The notes beneath the pieces were generated by a model that ran no database searches, was not told the origin of the DNA, and worked only from the letters and a program-made list of their open reading frames with translations. DNA of 36,663 nucleotides, taken from assembly GCA_009746045.1 (NCBI GenBank), contig RPFO01001298.1, forward strand, positions 1-36,663. The letters run 5' to 3'. Made by a program: the position numbers and the translations under genes. Origin of the DNA: Mesostigma viride (Eukaryota; Streptophyta; Mesostigmatophyceae; Mesostigmatales; Mesostigmataceae). Below, in pieces: positions 24,660-34,049 of the stretch. How positions within the stretch are numbered: the stretch's first letter is position 1; every line of letters begins with the position of its first letter.

Positions 24660-27122
24660 GAGGTTGGGAAGAAGAAGCTGGATCGCCTATTCGAAATCTC
24701 CAAGGGCGCCAATGCCGAAGATCAGGCGGTAGCGGATCGGACGCTTGGGCAGGCGCTTCTGGATGTTTGGAATTACAACAGGCTGTACTTGCACGGCGTC
24801 GTGAAGCAGGGCAAAGGGCATTTTATTCCCGATGGCCATTACACGAACCTGCTGGCGTACATCCTGCCGGCCACCAAACAATCAGTCGGGAGGGAAGGGA
24901 GTTTGGAGGGGAGTAAGGAGGATAAGGGGGAGTTGAGGGAGGAAGAAGGCGAGCGGAAAAAAAACAAGGCCCAACCTTCCCAAATTTCAAATTACAATCG
25001 AGTTCTGGCGAACACCTTCCTGCGCCTCACAAAGGCCAGGCCGGATGATGAGAATGACGTCACACCAGCTTCTGAGGAGACTATGACTCTCAGATGCCGG
25101 TTCGCTAACGCCGAGGGCACCAAGAAGGGGCAAAAGGTGTCCTGGACGTCTGTAAGGAACCTGGCGTCGTTTCCGATGATGGACGCTGTGTGTGAATGCA
25201 TCATGAGTGGGGAGGTTGGGCCCGAAAAGCTGTCAAAGTTGGTGGAGTTGGCCAAGGACGTACTTGAGTGCGTTCGCCAATTCATCCTTATTAAGTTTCA
25301 GGAAAAGCCCGACTTGGATGGCGAATGTAAGGGGGGGGCTGATATGGAGTACAAGGCTTCTCGCTTATTTGAAGAGGTGTTCGGCTTCGACTACTTGGGC
25401 GGATGCCAAGGAACAAGGACGTCGTCGATCGATTCCTTGCATTTTGGGAGAAGGCCGTCATCATCACGCGCAATGTCGCCTACCTCTTAAAGTCCGAAGG
25501 TCTTGCCAATCACCTAAGGATTCCGAGAAAGGATCTGATGGATAGCAAAATCGATCTAGTGGATCTCCTCGACAAAACCGCTCCGAACTTCAGCATGAAG
25601 GGTTCGCACGGCCTTCTGGACAAGGACTTGTATCTCCACTATCAAAAAAAGATGGAAGGAGGGGAAGGGAAGAAGGAGGCGGTGGTTGAGGCGAAGGAGA
25701 AAGTTGCAGGGAAAGGGGGGGAGAAGGTGGAAGAGAAAAGTGCTGAGCCGATTGAGTATAACTGGCGCAGCATTTCCTGGGATAAGATGACCGTCTGGTA
25801 TTCTTCTCATAGTCTCCCTAAAGGCGGCCCTGACAGGAAGAAGGCATTTGTGAGGAGGGTGGCGGCGGAGGTGGCGGTGGGCGACGGTGAGGGCTTCCCA
25901 TCCACTTTCGCGAGGCAAGACGATGGCCTGACGCCACTACCGTGCTGTAGAATCCTGAATTTGGATGGTGAGTTCGGCCGCAAGTGGACGTCCTTCAAGG
26001 ACTTCTGGTGGGGTGACCATGACCTCTTTATGGTTCCTCCAAAAAAGACAACTGTCGAACGAGCTTCCGGTTACCACAGGAAGCTTATCGAGCTAGCGAC
26101 GCAGTTTTTCGAGGAGTTGCGTCCCATCGTGGTCGTTTTTGGCGGAAAGAAGTCATTGGATGGCTTCGAAGACTTACTGGTTCGGATGGGGAAGATGCCT
26201 GACGTCTCGTGGACGTCATTGGCGAAGAAGAGGAAGGCTGAGGATGACGCGGAAGGAGATTCGGATGGGGACGAGGGAGGCGAGGGACAGGGAAAGGAAG
26301 GAGGGTCGACTCGCAGAGCGACGTCTACGGGGGGAGAGAAGTCGTCACCGCAGAAGACGTCTAAGGGGGGAGAGAAGTCGTCACCGCAGAAGACGTCTAA
26401 GGGGGGAGAGAAGTCGTCACCGCAGAAGACGTCTAAGGGGGGAGAGAAGTCGTCACCGCAGAAGACGTCTAAGGGGGGAGAGAAGTCGTCACCGCAGAAG
26501 ACGCGGGACAAAGGGAAGGGTGGGCAGCGGCCGTCTGTCCAGCCGCAGCCGGAGTCACACCCTTCCAAAAAGCTTCGAAAGGCAGTTGTTCAAATCTCGG
26601 ACGACGAAGATGAAGCTGAGCCTGGCGCTTCTGCCCGGCCTGTCGCTCCTTCCGCGCCTACGCGCGTTTCAAAGTATCCCAAGAAAGAGCTTCGAAGGCA
26701 GCCAGTCGAGTCATCATCATCCTCCTCCTCCGAGGAGGAGGAGGAGGAGGGGGAGGAGGGGGAGGGGGACGAGGGGGAGGAGGGGGAGGAGGGGGAGGAG
26801 GGGGAGGAGGGGAGGAGGAGGAGGAGGAGGAGGAGGAGGAGGAGGAGGAGGAGGGGAGGAGGAGGAGGAGGAGGAGGAGGAGGAGGAGGAGGAGGAGGAG
26901 GAGGAGGAGGAGGGGAGGAGGAGGAGGACGGGGATGACGACGAGGAGGAGGAAGATGGAGGGAGGCGAAGGGGTGATGGAAGGGCAAGGGGTGGAGGGGC
27001 AGGAGGGTCAACTCGCAGAGCGACGTCTGAGGGGAGGAAGAAGCCTGCCGCGCCCTCCAAGGCTTCCGGCTCGTCTCGACCCAAGACAGCTGCTACTCGA
27101 GCTCAGAAAGGAATAACAAAGG
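24660..27122 (+). CDS. Exon 11 of the large gene: globular domains and low-complexity tail
   Basis: Acceptor GTGACAG, donor AAGG|GTGAGG (phase 1). It reads EVGKKKLDRLFEISKGANAE.., ALLDVWNYNRLYLHGVVKQG, then ISNYNRVLANTFLRLTKARP, up to FGFDYLGG near 25400. There one missing G shifts the frame and it continues PRNKDVVDRFLAFWEKAVII. Later parts include WRSISWDKMTVWYSSHSLPK, GRKWTSFKDFWWGDHDLF and HRKLIELATQFFEELRPIVV followed by VFGGKKSLDGF. The C-terminal third is disordered: five GGEKSSPQKTSK repeats, an acidic tract and a long GGA-triplet tract. Two STRRATS segments are palindrome-derived. Unrecognised function; the layout suggests a nuclear protein or a domesticated transposon protein. Confidence 0.6.
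26303..26323 (+). repeat. Palindrome-like sequence inside coding DNA
   Basis: GGGTCGACTCGCAGAGCGAC plus G has the right half of the dispersed palindrome. It is translated as GSTRRATS. A second copy is at 27005-27024. Confidence 0.5.
26331..26504. repeat. Five coding 36-bp repeats
   Basis: Units of GGGGGAGAGAAGTCGTCACC then GCAGAAGACGTCTAAG encode GGEKSSPQKTSK. They are nearly identical, which implies recent expansion or gene conversion. The SSPQK motif could be a CDK-type phosphosite; this is inference. Confidence 0.9.
26716..26935. repeat. (GGA/GAG)n tract of about 215 bp within coding sequence
   Basis: Almost pure GAG/GGA triplets. In the gene's frame the same tract reads Glu, then Arg (14 residues), then Gly (21), then Glu again. 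Small insertions (extra GG) change the phase of the triplet. It is likely highly mutable and prone to form purine triplex or G-rich structures. Confidence 0.85.
27005..27024 (+). repeat. Second coding palindrome-like copy
   Basis: GGGTCAACTCGCAGAGCGAC, translated GSTRRATS and followed by EG. It differs at one base from 26303-26323 apart from flanks. Confidence 0.5.
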
Positions 27123-27237
27123 GTGAGGAAATCGCTGTTTTGGTCGTGGCATGTATCCTGAATTTTTTTTTTATTCGTTTGCAATCTATCTACGTTGACT
27201 TTAGTCCGTCGTTGATGTGCCGATTGGTTACGCGCAG
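27123..27237 (+). other. Phase-1 intron (115 bp)
   Basis: Donor GTGAGG, acceptor TTGGTTACGCGCAG. Joining it out gives AAG GGT AAT GAT and keeps the frame into the last exon. It has no palindrome. Confidence 0.6.
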
Positions 27238-27767
27238 GTAATGATGTGGTGCGGGCGAACGCTGCGGTGGGCTTCGGTCCTGCAGCTAAACTTGCTGCTC
27301 AGTCTGAAGGGGTGGAAGCGAATGCGCAGAGCCAAGAGCCTTATGAGAAGCCTACGCTGTGGATGAGACTTATGGACGGGGAACAGAAACACGGAGCACC
27401 GGAGTGCTTCTGGATTGATGGGTGGGCCGAGAACACCATGAGAAGGGCCAATGCGAGTAGGGAAAAGCAAAAGTATACCAAGTTACAGGAGGTGAAGTTG
27501 TACGGGCAGGTAGGTGGATACGATCGGAAATGGAGGGACGTTTGCATGAAGTTTTTTCCAGAAGAGACAGAGGGCGGAAAGTTGCATCGGGGCAAGTTCT
27601 GGATGCCTTTGGACTATGTGAAGAAGGTGGTGACTCTGATGGACGGAAAGAGTTGGAATGATGTGGCAAAGTGGGCACCTGCGATGTCCATCGATCCAAA
27701 GAGGAAGAAGTCCAAAACAGAAGAGCAGAAATTGGAAGCAGAAGCAAGGAGCAAGAATAAGAAGTGA
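27238..27767 (+). CDS. Last exon of the large gene: conserved-looking C-terminal domain
   Basis: The exon begins GT|AAT GAT after GCGCAG and runs without a break to TGA at 27765-27767. Sequence features are EKPTLWMRLMDGEQKHGAPE, CFWIDGWAENTMRRANASRE, KLQEVKLYGQVGGYDRKWRD followed by VCMKFFPEET, HRGKFWMPLDYVKKVVTLMD and a Lys-rich tail (KRKKSKTEEQKLEAEARSKN) that could be a nuclear localisation signal. The Trp-rich pattern and evenly spaced charged residues argue for a folded domain. The family is not recognised. A clean splice into this exon and a natural stop support the gene model. Confidence 0.65.
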
Positions 27768-28130
27768 CGTTCGAAGACTTTATTTTATGTTGGACGAGTC
27801 TTTAGTAAATTCAGTCGACTCCGTCTCAAGTGCGACGAATGTATCCATGATATTCTTCAATGAAACAATGCAATTTCACGCTAATGTAAAGTTTTTATGT
27901 CACACGAGACTTACAATGAGATAAATACCCACAAATTGTAATATTTACGTGAAATTTATACGTTCGCAAGCCAAAATTCAAGATTTTTGCCTCAAAATTG
28001 AAGGAAAAGTGTCACACACTTGGCTTGGACCGCGGAACATTCGAAGTGGGCCCGGCCCCCCGGTGGAGCACACGGGGGACGGCACGGCGCCGGTAAGCCT
28101 TGATCGACCGCTGGTTGGCCCACAATGTTT
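27768..28130. other. 3' flank of the large gene, no gene seen
   Basis: AT-rich at first (TTTATTTTATG, ACAATGCAATTTCACG), then GC-rich from about 28020. No clear AATAAA signal. Nothing else is supported. Confidence 0.4.
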
Positions 28131-28136
28131 CCTTGA

Positions 28137-28160
28137 CAGGTGGGGCTCGTGCCCCCCCCC
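28137..28160. repeat. Poly-C run before the LINE remnant
   Basis: An uninterrupted run of about 14 C after GTGGGGCTCGTG. This is a likely site of length error or slippage. Confidence 0.6.
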
Positions 28161-28199
28161 CCCCGGGGCTTCACCCCGAGACGGCCGCCCGTCTCGGGG

Positions 28200-29093
28200 T
28201 CGCCGGACCCCCGCCGCCGCCGGCGCTCCCCTCCTCGGCCGCAGACTACCAAGTCCCCGCCTAAGTTGCAGGAGGGCTGCCTTGCCACCGACGACGTCGT
28301 CCACCCCTTCACCTTGAAGGAATTGGACGGCGCCCTTGCTCGCCTGCGATACGACGCGGCGGTCAGTGCCGACCACCTTTCGGCTGAGCTGCTGAAGACC
28401 CCTGACCCGGCGGTGAGGGATCTTCTGCTGGCGTTCTGCAACCGTGTCCTGCTCTCTGACCGAGCCTCCGGCTCAGTGCTGAGTGGCAGACGGCCATCCG
28501 CGTCATGCTGTACAAGAAGGGCTCTGTTGCTGACCCCGGTAACTACCGGGGTGTCTGCCTCCAGAGCGCCGCGCTGAAGGTCTTCATGCGCATGATGCTG
28601 CACAGGCTCCGCGCCGCGCTGGACCCACACCTGGGTGAGTCTCAGATGGGTTTCCGTCGTGGTCGTAACACTGTCATGGCTGTGTTTGTCGCGCGCCGGT
28701 TGATGGAGGAGGTGCGTCGCCTTTGCCCTGACAGTTTGCCGCTGGTCTTCATTTTTGTTGACTATATCAAGGCCTTTGACACGTCGGTCCTCTGGGAGGC
28801 TCTTTGGGCTATCCTAGCTCTGGATCGGGTGCCACCATGCAGCGTTTATTGCTGCCATTCGTCGACTGTATGAGGGCTCACAGGCAGTAGTGCGGACTGC
28901 GGAAGGCACCACCCCACCATTCCCCCTTCACCACGGGGTGTGGCAAGGTTGTGTCCTGTCCCCATACCTGTTCATTATTGTCGTGGATCACGTCATGCGC
29001 CGGGCACGTGCGCGCTTTACTGCTCTTAAGGGGTTCGAGCCAGGCTTGGACATCCTTAACGAGCGCGAGCACGGCGGGGTTAATGTGTTCTAG
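28200..29093 (+). pseudogene. Non-LTR (LINE) reverse transcriptase remnant
   Basis: RT motifs appear in order but in three frames. VHPFTLKELDGALARLRYDA..SADHLSAELLK comes first, then EWQTAIRVMLYKKGS..NYRGVCLQSAALKVF and QMGFRRGRNTVMAVFVARRL. FIFVDYIKAFDTSVLWEAL holds the motif A Asp, and HHGVWQGCVLSPYLFIIVVD is motif B. Frame changes occur near 28490 and 28835. The FxDD catalytic motif C and everything after it are missing: the frame ends GVNVF at 29093. No endonuclease domain is seen upstream. It is therefore a truncated, inactive copy. The Lys-Lys-Gly-x-x-x-x-x-x-Asn-Tyr-Arg pattern is typical of LINE RTs. Confidence 0.8.
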
Positions 29094-29399
29094 ACGGTTC
29101 GAGAAGCCCGTCCCCGCGGACCTCACGTCATGCCTGGTTGGCAGCGCCAGGCGCAGCCGCCAACGGGGACGAAGGGACAAAATAGGCAAGGCACGAGCTA
29201 TGCCAGGAGTCCGGACCTTGTATCGTAATTTACCACGTTGCTCTACAGATTATTTACCATCGCTTAATCCTGGAGTGTAACCCTAAGCACACCTGGAATT
29301 GTACTACATTTTTCAAATTGTACTTCAGTTTTGAAAGTTGCATTTTCATGCATTTAAAGTTTCAACTAAAGTCTTTGAGGAAAAAAAAGTTCGTCGGCG

Positions 29400-30187
29400 G
29401 CCGGCACACCGGCACACCGGCACACCGGCACACCGGCACACCGGCACACCGGCACACCTCAAATTGCATGTATGCACACACCTTTGCACATGCAATTGTT
29501 ATCCATGGGATTTATGTAGGTGGATGGGTCATGCAAGGGTTACCTAGATGCTCATGACACCGTGGCACCGTGGCATCGTGCCACCGTGCCACCGTGCCAC
29601 CGTGCCACCGTGCCACCTCAAAAGTTGCATATAAACACACATATTTGCACATACAATGGTTATCCATTGGGATTTATCAAGGGTAATGGGTCATGCAAGG
29701 GTTACCTAGACATGCTCATGACACCGTTGCATCGTGGCATCGTGCCACCGTGCCACCGGCACACCGGCACACCGGCACACCGGCACACCGGCACACCGTT
29801 GCACCTCAAATTGCATATAAACACACACCTTTGCACATGCAATTGTTATCCATGGGTTTTATGTAGGTGGATGGGTCATGCAAGGGTTACCTAGATGCTC
29901 ATGACGTACACCATGGCACCGTGGCATCGTGCCACCGTGCCACCGTGCCACCGTGCCACCTCAAAAGTTGCATATAAACACACATATTTGCACATACAAT
30001 GGTTATCCATTGGGATTTATCAAGGGTAATGGGTCATGCAAGGGTTACCTAGACATGCTCATGACACCGTGCCACCGTGCCACCGTGCCACCGTGCCACC
30101 GTGCCACCGTGCCACCGTGCCACCGTGCCACCGTGCCACCGTGCCACCGTGCCACCGTGCCACCGTGCCACCGTGCCACCGTGCCAC
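29400..30187. repeat. Octamer satellites in an alternating 348-bp higher-order repeat
   Basis: Two octamers, (CACACCGG)n and (CACCGTGC)n, alternate with two related spacers. The spacer at 29459 (ATTGCATGTATGCACACACC..) recurs near 29808. The one at 29613 (AAAAGTTGCATATAAACACA..) recurs at 29961. Both pairs are about 348 bp apart. The last block is about 15 copies of CACCGTGC (30066-30187). Confidence 0.85.
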
Positions 30188-32290
30188 CTCCACAACGGTA
30201 TGAAAGTGCCAAAAAATGCCCTTATAAGCCCTACATGGAGCAAATTGAGTCCAAACATGCTAGATATTGGTAGGCAGCATGTCCAGGACACCAGTAGAAG
30301 GAATTTGACTTTCCAGAATTTTCCGACATCGGTTGGTCTATTTTTGGCATGTCTATTTTCAGCAACTTTCCAGATTTTAAGGGGAGGGTCCCATGGAATT
30401 GTATCAAAACTGAAGCCCCCTAATAACTACAGAAATGCAACTGACAACCACTGAATGATGTTTGGGGACCATAAACATGATGTTTGGGCATGCATACCAC
30501 CACTTGTTGGGGGTACTACCCGCAGCCATACACCGGCTATGAGCTAAAAATAGAAAAAAACGCTGTCCGGGGCACATCTTGCCCAGAACAGTGGGAGAAC
30601 CAGTTGCATGAAAAAAGTACACCCATATAAAAATGTCATGGGACATGGTTTCTACCTAATTGGATCAACAAAATCAGCACATCCCTTTGAGTTATTAATT
30701 TTTGGGCCAAAAATACGCTTTTTTAGGCGGGGCGTCCCCATACACACTCATAACACATCAATTAGGCCTAAAAAGTAATAGTCGAATTCTGTCATGACCA
30801 TAGAAGGCACTACCAAAGTTTGGTGGCATTCTGAGCTCAGCTGTAGCAGTTATTAATTTTGGCAGTTGGCCACCTGTGCAGACGCTAAGGAAGGCATTAG
30901 TGAGTATTAAGGCACACTAACACTTCCTATGCCATCCAAAAGGCTCCTGACCATGCCCAATTCGACCACAATGTACAAGGAGGTGGCTGGGCACGTCATG
31001 TGCCCTTGCCTTACCTTGACACGGGCAACCTGTTGCGTGTGTGCACAACAATGAGGCAGGTAGCTCTACATGCCTAGCCGACACTTCTAAAGCATATTCC
31101 AGGTTTATGGTGTGGGCATCATCCCAAAACCAAGCTCAAACACACCCTAGAAAGCCATATCCACTAATTGCCCAACAAGGGTAACAACAGACAGTCCACA
31201 GAGAAAGCAGAATTGTCATACATGCTGATTGCCAAGGCTTCTCACCATGGTTACCTTGCCTTGCCAGCATATGAATTAGGGCTCTCCCATTTTAGTGGGA
31301 GAAAGGCCGACAAGACAACCATAACCCCTACCTACGTGCAGTTCCACCCATGCAGTATGCCCCTCAGAAAAACCACTGCCACCTTTCTTTCCAGCGCAAT
31401 TGTTTGGCAAGAAAGAAACTCAAGCTTGTGAGCCTCTAACCACAATGAAGCCTCTGCTAAGAAAGGCCGCGTCAATATTCACACAAAACTGAGTGCTGTT
31501 AGCAATCTCCTTCCAAGAAACCACTCAGCAAATCCCTGACAACTTGACGATATGCCACGGTCACGCTTTGACACGTCCCAGCCATGCAACGTACATAAAA
31601 ACCACTGAAAGGTGCCAGGAATCTGGCGATGCGCAGCACGGAATGGCATTATACCTGGCGCTAACTGCACGGAAAAAAGCCGAAAACTTGCGTTGATAAC
31701 CCATCAAGGAAGCGAAACATTCATAGGGTCACGTTGATCACACGATCGTACCATTACCGGCATTGTCCTTCGCCCAGCGGCGCAAGAAAGAACAACCTTC
31801 CATGGAATAATAAGACGCGCATCCCGCGAGCCTGGAGAGTGTCTTACCGATCATGACGGAAATCTTGCCGAAACCCAGCAAATTTTTTAAAGCTTTACCA
31901 ATAACAATTTAAACGCATCCTTGACGCTAGGTAAAGCCCATAAAACCTGACATCACCGCCGCCAGCGTGCATTCTAATTTATTCCTCTCGACGAAAACAT
32001 CAGATTGGACCCCCGTGGCGATGGTCATCAATAAAATCATCGACACTGCAAAAAACGCGAACTCCGCTACGAAGTAGTATCATTTACTCATCGTCTTTAA
32101 GATTCGCTCAGTTTCTCTGCATTCCGCGAGCTATCTTTTTCTACTCTGCCTGAAAGCACGTCGCCATGGCCAGCTCCGGTAGGGGTGCGCGCACCGTGCA
32201 CCACTTTTTCACGGTACGGACGGGTACCGCGAATTTTTCGGCGCCAAAAATATTCGCGCCGGGACCGTCCCCTTAATATAAACAAATCCT
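30188..32290. other. About 2.1 kb without a supported gene
   Basis: Largely single-copy, moderate GC. The longest open frames are under 130 codons and are either repeat run-outs or lack any motif. I see no RNA gene, splice-linked exon series or transposon termini here. Confidence 0.5.
32272..32280 (+). promoter_or_regulatory. TATA-like box upstream of a possible gene
   Basis: TTAATATAAAC lies about 480 bp upstream of the ATG at 32757 and only 25 bp before the left arm of the foldback element. If real, the foldback sits in the 5' leader. Confidence 0.25.
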
Positions 32291-32300
32291 CATAATCGCT

Positions 32301-32761
32301 TCCATCGCTGGTGCTTCCATCGCTGGTTCATTATCCCCTACATGTAAAGACCATCGGGCATTCTGGAGTACAATTTGGTGGTGTGCCGGTGTGCCGGTGT
32401 GCCGGTGTGCCGGTGTGCCGGTGTGCCGGCCAGTGATTGGCCCGTTGCTGATTTGCTGACATGCAGCCTAATAAAAATTGGCCGCAAATTCGTCCGGTCG
32501 CACGTGGGCACAAGATTTGCGGCCAATTTTTACTAGGCTGCATATCAGAAAATCAGCAACGGGCCAATCACTGGCCGGCACACCGGCACACCGGCACACC
32601 GGCACACCGTGCCACCACCAAATTGTACTCCACCGGTGTGCGGCGTGGGACACAACAACAACAACAACAATGGCGGCGTGCCACCACCATTAATTTTGTA
32701 CTCCGTGCCACCACCATTTGGTCTTTACATGTAGGGGATATCGGAAAGCACCAGCGATGGA
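32301..32761. mobile_element. Foldback element with long inverted arms
   Basis: The outer arms match: TCCATCGCTGGTGCTT at 32301 pairs with AAGCACCAGCGATGGA ending at 32761. TATCCCCTACATGTAAAGAC (from 32332) pairs with its complement at 32721-32740. Inner arms pair around 32434-32489 and 32515-32560 (GGCCCGTTGCTGATTT, GCAGCCTA, AAAATTGGCCGCAAAT). The loop is about 25 bp. Each arm includes a (CACACCGG)n block, in opposite orientations. The right arm has an extra (CAA)n-containing insert. No ORF, so it is non-autonomous (MITE or foldback type). No certain target duplication. Confidence 0.75.
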
Positions 32762-32990
32762 AAAGGACGCAGTAGCCCCACCAGACACAATGGATCCCGG
32801 CCATGAACCACCGGGGCAAGAGAACCAGACAAAGGATACAGGCCCTGTATCCGTGACAGGTGTAGATGATGAAGAAAGGAAGAAAATGCAAGCGGCCGTG
32901 TATCACAGGGGCGCAGTGAATGAACTTGAGAGAATACTTGCCTCTGGTGCTTCGGATGATGAAGCCGACCGTGTCACTGGGAAATCTGAG
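32757..32990 (+). CDS. Possible first exon of an unrecognised gene
   Basis: ATG to a donor-like GAG|GTAAAT, 78 codons: MEKDAVAPPDTMDPGHEPPG, then acidic/charged sequence with VDDEERKKMQAAVYHRGAVN followed by ELERILASGASDDEADRV. The ELERILASGASDDEADRV part looks like an amphipathic helix plus an acidic tail. The start codon lies inside the right arm of the foldback element. No later exon can be placed, since 33.4 kb onward is satellite. It could be a truncated gene or a chance frame. Confidence 0.4.
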
Positions 32991-33021
32991 GTAAATTTAT
33001 GACAGGGGAAATCCGGCTGTT

Positions 33022-33189
33022 ATTTTACTAAAGGTATATTACAATAAGTGCAGTTCTTGGCGTTTGGAATCATGACATTGCTTGTGCTATTGCTCTTGAA
33101 TTGCATTTTACCAAAGGAATATTACAATAAGTGCAGTTCTTGGCGTTTGGAATCATGACATTGCTTGTGCTATTGCTCCTGAATTTAAG
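33022..33189. repeat. 84-bp direct tandem duplication
   Basis: TTTTACYAAAGG.ATATTACA at 33022 and 33106 begins two copies of a segment including GTGCAGTTCTTGGCGTTTGG. They differ at about four positions. Confidence 0.85.
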
Positions 33190-33406
33190 TGCCCGCACCC
33201 CGCCGGCGCACCCCGGCGAACAAGACAAAGCGCACCGTTACCCCCCTAGGCCCATCGCTGCCGTCGCCGGGCGGCACGTTGGGGAGGCGGCTCCTTCTCC
33301 CTTTTCTGGTGTCTGTTGCATCATTTTGAACCCCTGACCAACGGAGGCATGTTAATGAACGAGTGGATGCATGCATGAATGAACGGATGCATGAATGATG
33401 GGGGAA

Positions 33407-33510
33407 GGGAGGGAGGGAGGGAGGGAGGGAGGGAGGGAGGGAGGGAGGGAGGGAGGGAGGGAGGGAGGGAGGGAGGGAGGGAGGGAGGGAGGGAGGGAGG
33501 GAGGGAGGGA
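33407..33510. repeat. (GGGA)n microsatellite
   Basis: About 26 uninterrupted GGGA units. Runs of three G every four bases can form G-quadruplexes. Confidence 0.95.
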
Positions 33511-33530
33511 AGGCATGACTGTGTGTGTGC

Positions 33531-33531
<1 letters not shown>

Positions 33532-33567
<36 letters not shown>

Positions 33568-33587
33568 TGTGTGCGTGCGTGCGTGCA

Positions 33588-33638
<51 letters not shown>

Positions 33639-33687
33639 TGGCAGCGTGCGTGCGTGGCAGCGTGCGTGCGTGCGTGCGTGCGTGCGT
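33532..33687. repeat. (TGCG)n microsatellite
   Basis: About 38 units of TGCG with small breaks (GCAGCG, GGCAGCG). Alternating purine-pyrimidine, so Z-DNA prone. Confidence 0.95.
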
Positions 33688-33695
33688 GGTTATAT

Positions 33696-33870
33696 GGGTG
33701 GGTGGGTGGGTGGGTGGGTGGGTGGTGGGTGGGTGGGTGGGTGGGTGGGTGGGTGGGTGGGTGGGTGGGTGGGTGGGTGGGTGGGTGGGTGGGTGGGTGG
33801 GTGGGTGGGTGGGTGGGTGGGTGGGTGGGTGGGTGGGTGGGTGGGTGGGTGGGTGGGTGGGTGGGTGGGG
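33696..33870. repeat. (GGGT)n microsatellite
   Basis: About 43 GGGT units with one shortened unit near 33723. GGGTGGGTGGGTGGG is a very stable parallel G-quadruplex former (established for this motif), and here it is repeated about tenfold. Confidence 0.95.
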
Positions 33871-34049
33871 AAGGTGTGCTTTTTATTATGATGATTAGCT
33901 AAGTTACGTGTGTGTTGTTGATGTACATGTTGACGTTGTATCATGGGCGTGTGCCCCTAAGTCTGCCTTCCTGCAATATCACATAATATATCATCTAGAT
34001 GTGTTGTTGGGAACCTGACTATATATCCCAAACTGGAAGGGTTGACATT

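Noticed and set aside
26590-27084. Minus-strand Pro/Ser/Leu frames
   Set aside because: Antisense of the GGA/GAG tract inside exon 11; pure low complexity.
33379-33944. Open frames in the tetranucleotide region
   Set aside because: Frames are pure products of GGGA, TGCG and GGGT repeats (REGG, ACVR, GGWV) with no other sequence character.
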